A DNA stretch of 64,000 bases from Lachnospiraceae bacterium 10-1 (GCA_000403495.2 KE159819.1:174492-238491); one strand, 5' to 3'. Counted from the stretch's first letter, positions 18,795 through 28,316 are shown. The notes: generated by a model from the letters alone, not told the origin. Program-made: numbers and translations.

Positions 18795-19637
18795 ATGGAA
18801 GTTTTTAAGCTTGGCGATAACATCCTTGCCCTGCTGGAAACCGTGCTTGGGTTCTGGAATAACCAGATAAACCTTGTGTTCTCCCTGCTTGGGCAGTCGC
18901 CGGTTTCCTTTAAGGGCGGCGGTCCCTGGGCGGTGGTGGAAAGCCTGCAGCCTTTGTTCGCAGGCGTGGGCAGCGGGCTTGTGGTGCTGTTCTTTGTGGT
19001 CGGGTTCTGTGCGGAGAGCGTGGATATCAAAAGTGAGTTCCGTCTGGAAGCAATGCTCCGTATGCTGATACGCCTTGGGATAGCGCAGTGGCTTGTGGCG
19101 AACAACCTGACGATTCTGAAAGCGTTTTTTGGCAGTATCGGGGCTATGGTGAGCCACCTTGGCAATACGGACATGGCACAGGCGCAGATCGGGGCAGGGG
19201 AAGCGGAGGTTATAGAGAACCTGGGCTTTGCAACCAGCCTTGTGTTCCTGATCCTGTCGGTGATCCTATCCCTTATCATCCTGATATGCGGGTTTTTTAT
19301 CATCTACACCGTATATTTCCGGTTTTTGAAAATCATGGTGATTGTACCATTGGCGGCAGTCGCTTTTTCCACCCTTGCAGGAAACCGGACGGTGAGCGTT
19401 ACCTGTGTCAGGTATTTTAAGTATTTTCTATCCGTAGTGATGGAAGCAGTCACTATGGCGCTGGCAATCCTTATCTGCAACGCATTTATCAGCGCAGGGC
19501 TCCCGTCCTTCACGGGAGGTTATGCGGATTGGGCGCAGGTGCTGATTTATCTTTGTGAGATCACTTTTACCATAGCCTTAACGGTAGGGGCATGTAAGGG
19601 GGCGCAGTCACTGACAGGCAGGGCGCTGGGATTGTAA
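18795..19637 (+). CDS. VirB6/TrbL-like polytopic T4SS membrane protein
   Basis: 280 residues with about six TM segments: one near 55-80 (AGVGSGLVVLFFVVGF), paired segments at ~150-200 and more up to the C-terminus. Starts 14 bases after the pilin-like gene with RBS AGGGGGAAAAG. Proteins of this size and position in Gram-positive ICEs are assigned to the inner-membrane channel (VirB6/PrgH-like). No catalytic motif is expected. Confidence 0.75.
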   Translation: MEVFKLGDNILALLETVLGFWNNQINLVFSLLGQSPVSFKGGGPWAVVESLQPLFAGVGSGLVVLFFVVGFCAESVDIKSEFRLEAMLRMLIRLGIAQWLVANNLTILKAFFGSIGAMVSHLGNTDMAQAQIGAGEAEVIENLGFATSLVFLILSVILSLIILICGFFIIYTVYFRFLKIMVIVPLAAVAFSTLAGNRTVSVTCVRYFKYFLSVVMEAVTMALAILICNAFISAGLPSFTGGYADWAQVLIYLCEITFTIALTVGACKGAQSLTGRALGL

Positions 19638-19758
19638 CCGGAAAGCAGGAAATATGGCAGGGCATGATGTTCCGGCTGTAAATGAAACAGGAAAACAAAA
19701 AGACCGGGAGCGGTAAAACTTTTAAAACCAGCCGCCTCCCGGCAGGAAGGAGAGAAGA

Positions 19759-20229
19759 TTGATTATTGAGATAAACAAGGACATAGAAAAGTATCAGGAG
19801 AGCGTAGCAATGGGGCTCAGTGCAAAGCAGCTTGTGTATTCCATCCTTGCCCTCATAAGCGGATGCCTGATTGTATTTTTACTGTATGGGAAGATCGGGC
19901 TGACCTTTAGCTGCTATGTGGCAGTTCCCATTGTTGCGCCCATTGCCCTGTGCGGTTTTTATTCCTACAATGGCATGGGGTTCAGGGAGGTGTTCACCCG
20001 GTATATGAAGAGCATTTTCGGAAATAAGGCGCTGGTGTTTCAATCCGGCGGCTACAGGGAGATGCGGGCGGAAATCCGTGCAGTGGAAGAGGCACAAAAG
20101 AGGGCGGCAGTGAGGAAAGCGAAAGAGGAGCGGAAGCAGAAAAACAGATGCAGGATAAATGAAATAATAAAGAAATGCATACGGAAAACGAACAGAAAAG
20201 GCAGGGGTAAAAAGGAACAGATTTACTGA
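19759..20229 (+). CDS. PrgI-family T4SS membrane protein
   Basis: 156 residues from TTG 19,759 with AAGGAG upstream. It begins IEINKDIEKYQESVAMGLSA, has two closely spaced TM segments (~28-70), then GFREVFTRYMKSIF and a lysine/arginine-rich tail. This is the hallmark layout of PrgI proteins, which precede VirB4 in Firmicutes conjugation operons and are thought to anchor it at the membrane. Here VirB4 comes after an inserted VbhA-Fic pair. Confidence 0.85.
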   Translation: MIIEINKDIEKYQESVAMGLSAKQLVYSILALISGCLIVFLLYGKIGLTFSCYVAVPIVAPIALCGFYSYNGMGFREVFTRYMKSIFGNKALVFQSGGYREMRAEIRAVEEAQKRAAVRKAKEERKQKNRCRINEIIKKCIRKTNRKGRGKKEQIY

Positions 20230-20294
20230 TTTTATGGCTATTTTTCCCCATTTGTGCTATACTATAACCAACGTAAGGAAAGGAGAGAGTTCAA

Positions 20295-20465
20295 ATGCTT
20301 GTAAGGGAAGATGAGGCATGGGATTATGCAGTAGGCATGATAAAGGTTGACGGTCTTGAGCCTACGCCGGAAATGAGGGAGCTGATAGAGAGGGAAAAGC
20401 GCGGCGAGATTACAATGGAACAGGTGAGGGAGGCTTTGGATCAGAGATATAAGATGAAACGGTAG
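20295..20465 (+). CDS. VbhA-like antitoxin for Fic
   Basis: 56 residues, with AGGAG 10 bases before the ATG. The segment GLEPTPEMRELIEREKRGEITMEQ fits the antitoxin VbhA domain (Pro/Thr turn, helix, then GEIT plus helix). In the known VbhA-VbhT pair the antitoxin helix blocks ATP binding by the Fic domain. A classical S/TxxxE(G/N) inhibitory motif is not clear here. It ends 11 bases before the Fic gene, the usual antitoxin-then-toxin order. Confidence 0.75.
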   Translation: MLVREDEAWDYAVGMIKVDGLEPTPEMRELIEREKRGEITMEQVREALDQRYKMKR

Positions 20466-20476
20466 GAGGATGGCTT

Positions 20477-21274
20477 ATGCGTGATCCATATTTTTACCCG
20501 GATACGGAAATCCTGAAAAACCGGCTGGACATTATGGACGATGCAGGGCTGAAAGCAGCGGAGGCAGACTATGTTTCCTTAAGGCTTGCGGAACTTGCAA
20601 GGGATGATTCTGTCAGGATATTTGACTTTGGATGCCTGTGCCGGATGCATTACAGGATTTTTCAGGATATATTTGAATGGGCAGGAAAGCCGCGCATCAT
20701 AAACATTGAAAAGGCAGAGAACGCCCTTAACGGTATCTCCATAGAGTATTCAGATGTTTTTGACATAGAGAGGGATGCCAAGGCAGTCCTTAAGGATATG
20801 AATCTTTACGGATGGAAAAAGGCATCCTTTGATGAAACGGTCAGGAACTTTTCAGACTGTATGGCGAAGCTCTGGAAAGCGCATCCCTTCCGCGAAGGGA
20901 ACACGAGGACAATCGTTACCTTTTGTGCCATGTTCATAGAGGCACAGGGCATTTACATTGACAGCAGGCTTTTTAAGGATAATGCAAAGTATATGAGGGA
21001 TGCGCTGGTAGCGGCGAGTGCTGTTTTTTCAGACCTTGGCGACAGGCGCAAGCCCGAATACCTTTACAGGATTGTAGGGGATGCACTGGAGCGGGGAAAG
21101 GCGGTGGAAGAGGATGCGGTGCAAAGGATAACCGCCGCTGGATATCCGGCAGGGGAGCAGCAGGTTAGGAAGGTCATCTTCTGGGACAGGAAAGAAAGAA
21201 GAATCCATGATGCGGAAGAGATCAGGCAGTTGCTGAGACAAAAAGAAAGGGAAGAGCCGGAGCGGGAAAGATAA
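20477..21274 (+). CDS. Fic-domain AMP-transferase toxin
   Basis: 265 residues from ATG 20,477 with GGAGG seven bases upstream. The Fic active site reads HPFREGNTRTIV: catalytic His, the acidic residue and Asn-Arg are present, with Thr where many members have Gly. The flap region FDFGCLCRMHYRIFQDIFEWAGKPR matches Fic proteins that modify targets with AMP. About 70 charged residues form a C-terminal tail. Paired with the VbhA-like antitoxin it should act as an addiction or growth-arrest module. Its place inside the T4SS operon, in front of VirB4, recalls VbhT of Bartonella, which is linked to conjugation. Confidence 0.87.
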   Translation: MRDPYFYPDTEILKNRLDIMDDAGLKAAEADYVSLRLAELARDDSVRIFDFGCLCRMHYRIFQDIFEWAGKPRIINIEKAENALNGISIEYSDVFDIERDAKAVLKDMNLYGWKKASFDETVRNFSDCMAKLWKAHPFREGNTRTIVTFCAMFIEAQGIYIDSRLFKDNAKYMRDALVAASAVFSDLGDRRKPEYLYRIVGDALERGKAVEEDAVQRITAAGYPAGEQQVRKVIFWDRKERRIHDAEEIRQLLRQKEREEPERER

Positions 21275-21292
21275 TGAAATATAGGAATTGGG

Positions 21293-21328
21293 AACACACT
21301 TAAAATTATGCTTTTAGGTGTGTTTTTT
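21293..21328 (+). terminator. Rho-independent terminator after the Fic gene
   Basis: AACACAC-TTAAAA (21293-21305) pairs with TTTTA-GGTGTGTT (21312-21324), loop TTATGC, followed by T's. It separates the toxin-antitoxin pair from virB4, which then needs its own transcription or read-through. Confidence 0.7.
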
Positions 21329-21535
21329 CATGCAGAAAACCAGCCCAGACACACCGCTGATAAAAAGTACAAAGGTATATATATTCCAGAAAGACTATCT
21401 ACAGGAACAATCAACCATCAAACCCGGAAGGGAGTGCGGAAAGCCCCCTTGCCGGGATTTTCTGCATATATGGGGAGCTGTTTTATAAAAGCAGTTACCC
21501 ATCCCCTTCCGGCACAAAAGGAAGGAGCAGACAGA

Positions 21536-23941
21536 TTGAAGTTATTTCAGGATAAATTTTCTATCTATAAAAAGGCGGGGGAGCCTTTATACAAAACGCC
21601 GAAAAGTGTACAGGAATGCATAGAGCTTCTCAAGATTGCACAGGATGGCATCTTTGAAGTGGCGGGCAACCGTTACAGTAAGAGCTACCTGTTTTCAGAT
21701 GTGAACTATAACACCACCAGCGAGAGGGAGCAGGTGGGGATATTTGAAAGCTACTGCAGGTTCTTAAACGCAATGGATGTGGAATTTAAAGTGACCATCA
21801 ACAACAAGAACCGGAACATGAAAGCCCTCCGGGAGAAGGTCTTATTCCAGAAAAAGGGCGACAGGAATGACAGGGAGCGTGACTGTTACAACCAGATCAT
21901 GGAGAAGAAAATCGTGGAAGGGAAACAGGGCATAGAGCAGGAGAGATACCTTACCGTCTCCATCATCAGGAAGAATTACGAGGAAGCGAAAGCGGCTTTT
22001 GCCAGCCTAGAAGCGGTATTGCAGAAAGGCTTTGGGGAATTAGGCAGCAGCCTTGCCGCCTTAAACGGTGTGGAGCGTCTCCGGGTTCTCCATGACTTTT
22101 ACCGTATGGGGGAAGAGGAATGTTTCTCCTTCGATTTTGAAGAGGCGGTAAGGGCTGGAAGAGATTATAAAGATGATATCTGCAACAGCATGTTAAAGTT
22201 TTACCCAACTTATATGCAGGACGAAAAGCGGTTTGCCAAGGCATTATTTATCAAGAAATACCCAAGTTCCTTATCGGACGGGTTTTTGACAGAGCTTGCC
22301 ACTGTCCCGGCGCACACCATTATCAGCATTGACGTGGCGCCTATCCCAAAGGACGTGACCACCAGCACTTTGCAGAAAAAGTATATGGGTATTGAGAGTG
22401 ATATCATCCGCCAGCAGAGGGTGCGGAATAAGAACAACGATTTTTCTTCCGACATTTCCTACAACAAACGGACGGAGAAACAGCAGATCGAGGAAATCAT
22501 GGATGATGTGAGGGAGAATGACCAGCGGCTCTTTTATGTGGCGGTGACTATCATTATTAAGGCAGATACAAAGGAAGAACTGGAAGCCATAGAGGAAACC
22601 TTAGTCACAATCGGGAAAAGAAATTCCTGCCAGATAGAGGCGCATTATTTAAAGCAGCGGGAGGCGTTAAATACAGCCCTGCCCATCGGGGTGCGTCAGG
22701 TGGAGACCATGCGTACCTTAATGACACAATCCCTTGCGGTGCTCATGCCCTATAACGTGCAGGAGCTTTACCTTCCGGGGAAGGGCGGCACTTACTATGG
22801 TGTCAATCAGGTCAGCCGGAACATCTTATTTGGCAACCGGAAAAGGCTGGTAAATGGCAACGGGTTTATCTTCGGCGTGCCCGGTTCCGGGAAGTCCTTC
22901 TTTGCAAAGATGGAGATGGGAAATGTGTTTTTAAATACGGATGATGACATCATTGTGATCGATCCCCAGCATGAATACTTCGGCATAGCGGAGCGGTTCG
23001 GCGGTCAGGTGGTGGTGCTTTCCACTTATACCGGAAACCATATCAACCCTATGGCGCTGCCGGAAGACGTGTCTGACATTCAGGGAATCATTGCGGAGAA
23101 GGGGGAGTTCATGCTGGGCATCTGTGAGCAGTGCATGGGCGAGGCGCTTAATTCCCGGCAGAAATCCATCATAGATCGCTGTGTGCGCCTTCTGTATCAG
23201 GAGGTCAAAGAGGAATGCATGAGGAACAGGGGCAGGCAGGAAGGGGAAAGGACGCATATCCTGTGGAATCAGAAAACCCTGCATGATTATTATGGCATCC
23301 TTGTGGCACAGCCGGAGATGGAGGCGAAGGAGCTTGCCCTTTCGCTGGAACTGTTTATCGGCGGCTCTTTAAATATCTTTGCCCATGAAACCAATGTAGA
23401 TATTGACAGCCGCTTTCTGGTCTATGGCATCCGGGATATGGGGAAGGAATTATCCGCCATCTCCATGCTGGTCATGATGGAGAATATCGGCAGCCGGATC
23501 ATGGAGAACGCAAAGCGGGGCAGGGCTACTTGGCTGTTTATTGATGAATTCCATGTGCTTTTAGATAAAGAGTATTCTGCAAAATACCTGTTTTCCTTAT
23601 GGAAGAAGGTGCGGAAATTAGGCGGGCTGTGCAGCGGCATCACCCAGAACGTGCTGGACATGCTGCAGAACTATACCGCCACCACCATGCTTGCCAACTC
23701 GGAGTTTGTGGCACTCCTTAGGCAGGCTCCCACGGATTTGGAAAAGTTATCGGAGGTGATAGGCATCAGCCCGGAACAGCTGAAGTTTGTCCGCGGGGCG
23801 CAGAGCGGAACGGGCATCTTGAAGCATGGGAACATGGTTGTGCCTATGGATATCACGGTGGATAAGGGCAGCCCTATCTATAAGCTGTTTTCCACCAACC
23901 CTTTTGAGGGAAAGGAGGCTGCCCGTGAAGAAAGACATTGA
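21536..23941 (+). CDS. virB4: VirB4/TrbE-type conjugation ATPase
   Basis: 801 residues from TTG 21,536, preceded by AAGGAAGGAG; the frame is open further upstream but that part overlaps a terminator and has no homology-like sequence. Walker A GVPGSGKS (near residue 450) and Walker B TWLFIDEFHVLL are intact. FIFGVPGSGKSFFAK and IDPQHEY are typical of the Gram-positive VirB4 group. The enzyme powers the type IV secretion channel at the membrane. It overlaps the following gene by 17 bases. Confidence 0.93.
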   Translation: MKLFQDKFSIYKKAGEPLYKTPKSVQECIELLKIAQDGIFEVAGNRYSKSYLFSDVNYNTTSEREQVGIFESYCRFLNAMDVEFKVTINNKNRNMKALREKVLFQKKGDRNDRERDCYNQIMEKKIVEGKQGIEQERYLTVSIIRKNYEEAKAAFASLEAVLQKGFGELGSSLAALNGVERLRVLHDFYRMGEEECFSFDFEEAVRAGRDYKDDICNSMLKFYPTYMQDEKRFAKALFIKKYPSSLSDGFLTELATVPAHTIISIDVAPIPKDVTTSTLQKKYMGIESDIIRQQRVRNKNNDFSSDISYNKRTEKQQIEEIMDDVRENDQRLFYVAVTIIIKADTKEELEAIEETLVTIGKRNSCQIEAHYLKQREALNTALPIGVRQVETMRTLMTQSLAVLMPYNVQELYLPGKGGTYYGVNQVSRNILFGNRKRLVNGNGFIFGVPGSGKSFFAKMEMGNVFLNTDDDIIVIDPQHEYFGIAERFGGQVVVLSTYTGNHINPMALPEDVSDIQGIIAEKGEFMLGICEQCMGEALNSRQKSIIDRCVRLLYQEVKEECMRNRGRQEGERTHILWNQKTLHDYYGILVAQPEMEAKELALSLELFIGGSLNIFAHETNVDIDSRFLVYGIRDMGKELSAISMLVMMENIGSRIMENAKRGRATWLFIDEFHVLLDKEYSAKYLFSLWKKVRKLGGLCSGITQNVLDMLQNYTATTMLANSEFVALLRQAPTDLEKLSEVIGISPEQLKFVRGAQSGTGILKHGNMVVPMDITVDKGSPIYKLFSTNPFEGKEAAREERH

Positions 23942-24560
23942 GAAAGCTCTTATGGAATTTTTAATGGATGTGCGTACCACCGGGGAAGAACGGAAGAAAG
24001 GAATCCCCCTCATTACATTTGTATATAAGGAAGAGGACAGGGCAGTGCTTTTAAAGGCGCTGCCTTTGCCATTGGCGGATATCCAGCCGGAGGAGAAGCA
24101 GCTTGCAGGAAAAGAATTATTATACCGTATGGATTTTTTCAGGGAAGGGGAAGCGGAGGTGTCTTTTGGAATCCTGCCTGTGGTAAAAAAGTCCGCCCCG
24201 TTTTTAACGCTCCTTGAAGAGGCGGTAAAAAGCGGCGACCGGAGAGCCGGTCATCCGTGGCTTTGCGATTACCTGAAATTCCATTCGGCGTTATGCGGTC
24301 TGGAAGCCCTTGCCAGAAGGGAGTTATCCTTTGCAGGTCAGAAGCGGCAGGGATCAGCGGGTGAGGAAGAAATCAGCCGGAAAATGCAGGATGGGTACAC
24401 CCTTGCCAACACAGCGTATTATAGTGAAGTCCTCTCTTATGTGCGGACTGGCAGGGATATCCTAAATGCCTGCCCGGCAGGAACGCCCCTCCCGCCATTC
24501 CCTGACCGCAGCGCATTCATGGCGAAGTGGTATCGGGAGAACGGGCAGGGGAGCCTATGA
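23925..24560 (+). CDS. Conserved-type conjugation-region protein of unknown function
   Basis: About 211 residues from GTG 23,925, with AAAGGAGG seven bases upstream, inside the end of virB4. No TM segment or catalytic motif was recognised. It is a mixed alpha/beta protein with a charged N-terminus and a helical C-terminal half. It is coupled to the next gene through ATGA. The position between VirB4 and the NlpC/P60 protein suggests a soluble accessory factor of the T4SS. Confidence 0.65.
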   Translation: MKKDIEKALMEFLMDVRTTGEERKKGIPLITFVYKEEDRAVLLKALPLPLADIQPEEKQLAGKELLYRMDFFREGEAEVSFGILPVVKKSAPFLTLLEEAVKSGDRRAGHPWLCDYLKFHSALCGLEALARRELSFAGQKRQGSAGEEEISRKMQDGYTLANTAYYSEVLSYVRTGRDILNACPAGTPLPPFPDRSAFMAKWYRENGQGSL

Positions 24561-26797
24561 GGATAAAAAGGACAGATAAGAATTTCACTGTCAGAAAGAA
24601 AGGGAAACGCCAGATCCGCTATGCAGGGAAGAAGAAATCTACGGAAAATACCGCAGGTTTTTCTCCAAAGGAAAAGCAGGATATGCTTCGTCAGAAAGAG
24701 CTTCCCGGCGGGGGAGCAGGGAGGCAGGCGGCACAGATACCATACGATTCTGATATTGGCAGGGGAGAAATTTATGCAGGCGGTGCGGGGGACTTTTACC
24801 GGAAGGAACAGGGGAAAAACAGCGTCAGTGGAAACAGAAGCCTTGCAGCATCAGGGATTCTCCATGTAAAAGAACAGCCGCATGTTTACCGGCAGGAGCC
24901 GGTTTTTGACAGGAAGCTGCCATCAGCAGGGGAAAGCCCATACCGGCAGCAGACACAGAGACCTTCCTTTTATCATGAAACTATCATAAAGACGAAAGAA
25001 ACCGTCCTGCACAGGAAAGCAGATACAGTTTCCGGTTTCAGCAGGAAAGGTATTTTCAGTGTGAAAGACCATTTGAAAAGGAAGCCGGAAAAATCTTCTG
25101 CCAGAGATACAAAAAATACGCCTCCTGCCAGCATGTATGCACAGCCTTTTTCAGAAAAAAGGGAAAACCGGATATCCGGCTACAGGAGAGGGAAGTATTT
25201 AAAATCCCGGAAGCAGCACCAAAAGGGCAATGAAGTACAGGAGAAATCAGATACAGACAGAAGGGAAGAGGCAGGAAAAAGCGTAGTAACAGAGGGAAAG
25301 CAGGAAGCATATCTGGAAGGCGTACAGATTCCTGTAATGCAGAATACAGCGGGAGAGAGCATTTCGCCAAAGGCAGGTTCTTCTCCCGGCAGTGCCAGCC
25401 ATCTCCGCACAAGGAATGCCTCTGATTCCATCCGCCAGCGCGGCGGGGAAATCCCCGGAAGGAAAGGAGCGGACGGGGCAGATGGGAGAAGCGGAAAGAG
25501 CAGTGTGAGAGACGGTAAAAGGGGCAAAAATGGCGATAAAAATACGAAAAAGGATAACAGCCATAAATCGAATGGCAGAAGCAGGAAAAACAGGGCAGCC
25601 GCTTTCAGGCTGCTCTCCTATGCCGCGGATAAGTTTTCACAGGAAGAACAGAAGGACAGCCTGTTAAAGGTGGCAAAGGATCTGCTGACAGGCAGAGTAA
25701 AAGCGATTGCGGCAGGGAAACTCCTTTCCATAGGGGCATCCCTGCTCCCGGCGCTGATTCCTGTGTTTGTCGTGGCAGCCGCCATTACCCTGCTTTTTAA
25801 TTCCCCTTTCTCCATCCTGCTCCCGAAACTGTCAGAAGAGCCGGGAGCGGTGGAGGTGCTTTCAGAATATACGGAAGAATTCAGGGAGAAGGTGCAGGAG
25901 GAGCTTGCCGATCCCGGCAGCGGGGATGAGACGGAGCTGATTTATGAGGACTATGAGGGAGACAGCAAGCCGGACAACATGGCGGATATTCTCATGGTCT
26001 ACATGGTAAGGCATGGCTTTGGCGATACCGCAACGGTGATGACAGAAAAGAACAGGAGGCTTTTGAAAGATACCTTTGATGAAATGACATCCCTGAAAAT
26101 CGATTACCGTACAGAGATCCGGGAGCAGTCCTATGAGGAAGAGGATTTCTGGGGGAATGTCACCATAAAGACGGAGGAAGTGGAGGTAAAGATAAAAGAA
26201 GTCCGCATTACCCTCCTTATCAGTGAGGATATCGTAAGGACAGGCATATTTACAGAGGAAGAAATAGAAATCTTACGGTTTTTAATGTCGCCGGAAGTGC
26301 TGGAAAACATAGAAGGTCTTAGGGGCGGCTATGGAAGCCCCGGTGCAGGGAGCCTGACGCCGGAGGAGGCGGGGAGGCTTAATCTTGGCGGGGATACCGG
26401 TTCACAGGCAGTTAAGAATGCCCTTGCAAGGCTTGGAAAGCCATACAGTCAGGCAGAGTGTGACAGCGGCGATTATTACGATTGCAGTTCCCTCACCTAT
26501 TACGCTTATAAAGAAGTCGGGATAAATTTATCTTATCATGGCTCTAATACCGCCGCCTCACAGGGAAAGCTCCTGTCCGATAAAGGATGCGAAGTCGCTT
26601 ATGAGGATATCCAGCCGGGAGATTTGATTTTCTACAGCTTTACAAGGAATGGAAGGTATCAGAACATTTCCCATGTGGCGGTCTACGCCGGGAACGGGTA
26701 TCTGGTGGATGCATCTTCCTCAAAGGGCTGTGTGGTGTTCCGCCCGGTTTATTCTGTGGGGAAGATTGTCCTGTGCGGCAGACCGTCATGGTTATAG
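24557..26797 (+). CDS. NlpC/P60 peptidoglycan hydrolase of the conjugation machine
   Basis: 746 residues from ATG 24,557. The first ~350 residues are very basic and low in complexity (many Lys, Arg, Ser, Gly). One TM segment lies near 395-415 (ALIPVFVVAAAITLLF). A linker domain and, from ~620, an NlpC/P60 domain follow, with catalytic Cys in YDCSSLTYYAY and His in SHVAVYAG. The long cytoplasmic basic part, one TM segment and an outside hydrolase match the wall-opening protein of Gram-positive T4SSs (VirB1 role). The start overlaps the previous stop as ATGA. Confidence 0.88.
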   Translation: MRIKRTDKNFTVRKKGKRQIRYAGKKKSTENTAGFSPKEKQDMLRQKELPGGGAGRQAAQIPYDSDIGRGEIYAGGAGDFYRKEQGKNSVSGNRSLAASGILHVKEQPHVYRQEPVFDRKLPSAGESPYRQQTQRPSFYHETIIKTKETVLHRKADTVSGFSRKGIFSVKDHLKRKPEKSSARDTKNTPPASMYAQPFSEKRENRISGYRRGKYLKSRKQHQKGNEVQEKSDTDRREEAGKSVVTEGKQEAYLEGVQIPVMQNTAGESISPKAGSSPGSASHLRTRNASDSIRQRGGEIPGRKGADGADGRSGKSSVRDGKRGKNGDKNTKKDNSHKSNGRSRKNRAAAFRLLSYAADKFSQEEQKDSLLKVAKDLLTGRVKAIAAGKLLSIGASLLPALIPVFVVAAAITLLFNSPFSILLPKLSEEPGAVEVLSEYTEEFREKVQEELADPGSGDETELIYEDYEGDSKPDNMADILMVYMVRHGFGDTATVMTEKNRRLLKDTFDEMTSLKIDYRTEIREQSYEEEDFWGNVTIKTEEVEVKIKEVRITLLISEDIVRTGIFTEEEIEILRFLMSPEVLENIEGLRGGYGSPGAGSLTPEEAGRLNLGGDTGSQAVKNALARLGKPYSQAECDSGDYYDCSSLTYYAYKEVGINLSYHGSNTAASQGKLLSDKGCEVAYEDIQPGDLIFYSFTRNGRYQNISHVAVYAGNGYLVDASSSKGCVVFRPVYSVGKIVLCGRPSWL

Positions 26798-26827
26798 GGA
26801 TGCAGAAAAAACGGGAAAGGGGAAACG

Positions 26828-27775
26828 ATGAAAGGGATCATCTCTACAAAAGAAATCTACCGGGAGATCGTGCCCAAGATCATTCAGGATGAGGATTCAT
26901 GGGGCAGGTTTTTAACCTTTTCAGCAGTCCATTACCAGATGGGCTTTGAGAATGCCAGCCTGCTCTATGCCCAGAGACCGGATGCGAAGATGGTGGAGAC
27001 TTACAGTAAGTGGCAGGAAAAGGGAAGGTATGTACGCAGGGGCAGCAAAGGGATCGCCATCATAGATTCCAGCGGATACCGCCCCTATGTGGATCATGTG
27101 TTTGACATTTCCGATACCAACGGAAGGGTGCGCCCACAGATTTGGCGGCTGGATAAAGAGAATGAGAAAGAGATACTTTCCCTGCTCCATGCAGGGGCAG
27201 GGGATATACAGGGATATGTGAGGGAGGCGGTGGAATCGGAAATCTATGGGAAGGGCAAAGGCTATATCGAAAACATCAGCGATTTGTGCCGCTACCATGA
27301 TTCCCAGAACCCGGAGCATATCTATGACATCACAAAGGCTGTGATCCAAAGCGCACAGTATATGGCGGCGGCACGCATGGATGTAAAACCGCCGCCTGTA
27401 TCTTCCCTCCTGCCTGTGCTTTCCACCGCCCCAAGGCTTATGGTGTACGGGCTTTGCAGCACCACCCTGTCGGTGGCGGGGCAGGTGCTTATGAGGATAG
27501 AGAAGGTGTTTGAGATGAAAAGAGAAAAGCAGAGGGCAGAAATGGGGATAGAAGCAGGGAAGGAGCAGGACGTTGGAAAGCAGTATGGGAGCACAGAAAA
27601 AAGATGCGCCGGGCAGGGCATACCAGCCCTCCGGCATCAGCCTCACCAGAACGCAGATACCCTTAAGCGGCAGGGCAATGGAAGCCATAAGGGAACTGAA
27701 AAGGCAGGATATGAACAGCTATCGTTATCTTTTGATGGAGGATATGCTGTTTGCGGCTGTGGAAGGGCTCTGTAG
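26828..27775 (+). CDS. ArdC-like N-terminal-domain protein, possibly truncated
   Basis: Residues 1-~110 (EIYREIVPKIIQDEDSWGRF ... YAQRPDAKMVETYSKWQEKG) match the N-terminal single-strand-DNA-binding/antirestriction-like domain found at the start of very large LtrC/helicase-methylase proteins of Lachnospiraceae ICEs. This protein is only 315 residues and has no helicase or protease part. The last ~60 residues overlap another gene in a different frame (27,573-27,893) and may be non-native. Either it is a short stand-alone relative or the remains of a much larger gene. RBS AAGGGGAAACG is adequate. Confidence 0.65.
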   Translation: MKGIISTKEIYREIVPKIIQDEDSWGRFLTFSAVHYQMGFENASLLYAQRPDAKMVETYSKWQEKGRYVRRGSKGIAIIDSSGYRPYVDHVFDISDTNGRVRPQIWRLDKENEKEILSLLHAGAGDIQGYVREAVESEIYGKGKGYIENISDLCRYHDSQNPEHIYDITKAVIQSAQYMAAARMDVKPPPVSSLLPVLSTAPRLMVYGLCSTTLSVAGQVLMRIEKVFEMKREKQRAEMGIEAGKEQDVGKQYGSTEKRCAGQGIPALRHQPHQNADTLKRQGNGSHKGTEKAGYEQLSLSFDGGYAVCGCGRAL

Positions 27776-27893
27776 GGAGCAGGGGGAATCAAGCCTGTAT
27801 GCCTGCATAAGTGAAAAAGGGGCAGAATCCGGCGCAGCCGGAAAAATGTTTCAGGGAAAGACTGTGATCTTTAGAAAACCGGAAAACATATGA
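27573..27893 (+). CDS. Small conjugation-region protein overlapping the ArdC-like gene
   Basis: 106 residues from TTG 27,573, with GGAAGGAG about 8 bases upstream. The part SGISLTRTQIPLSGRAMEAIRELKRQD-type sequence followed by SYRYLLMEDMLFAAVEGL looks like a real folded helical domain, better than the overlapping frame. The overlap with the previous gene is 203 bases, which is long. A frameshift joining both into one protein is an alternative. Function not recognised. Confidence 0.5.
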   Translation: MESSMGAQKKDAPGRAYQPSGISLTRTQIPLSGRAMEAIRELKRQDMNSYRYLLMEDMLFAAVEGLCREQGESSLYACISEKGAESGAAGKMFQGKTVIFRKPENI

Positions 27894-27977
27894 GAAAAAC
27901 CTTCAGGCGGAAGCTGCTGAAAGAGTGAAAATAAGAGCGCAAAAATTCAAAATAAAACAGCGCAGAAAGAGGCAGAT

Positions 27978-28316
27978 ATGAAGGAAAATAATGCAATGAA
28001 CACAGACAATACAGGAAGCATGGATATCAAAGTGACCGTAACGCCTATGCAGAATCAGGAGGGCTGCCTTAAGGCAAACGCCTCCTTCATCTTAAATGGC
28101 GCATTTAAAGTGACTGGAATCCGTATCGGCATCTCACAGAAGGGCAACGTCTTTGTTTCCATGCCTGACTATAAGACCGGTCGGCTGGATGATGCCGGGA
28201 AGGATATCTATCAGGATATCGCCTACCCTGTGACAAGGCAGTTTCGGCAGGAATTGTATGATGCGGTTGTGAAGGAGTTTAATTCAGTTGTGGAGTGGGA
28301 AGAGAAAAAGATTTGA
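27978..28316 (+). CDS. SpoVG-family protein
   Basis: 112 residues. It has the SpoVG fold pattern: KVTVTPMQNQEGCLKANASF, the central VTGIRIGISQKGNVFVSMP and DIAYPVTRQFRQELYDAVVKEF. Chromosomal SpoVG is an RNA/DNA-binding regulator of ~95 residues; copies on ICEs sit at the end of conjugation operons, as here. An RBS (GAAAGAGG) lies before the ATG. This is the last gene before the cargo region. Confidence 0.87.
   Translation: MKENNAMNTDNTGSMDIKVTVTPMQNQEGCLKANASFILNGAFKVTGIRIGISQKGNVFVSMPDYKTGRLDDAGKDIYQDIAYPVTRQFRQELYDAVVKEFNSVVEWEEKKI

Noticed and set aside
21308..21535. N-terminal extension of VirB4
   Set aside because: Overlaps a terminator T-run and has no VirB4-like sequence; TTG 21,536 has a strong RBS.
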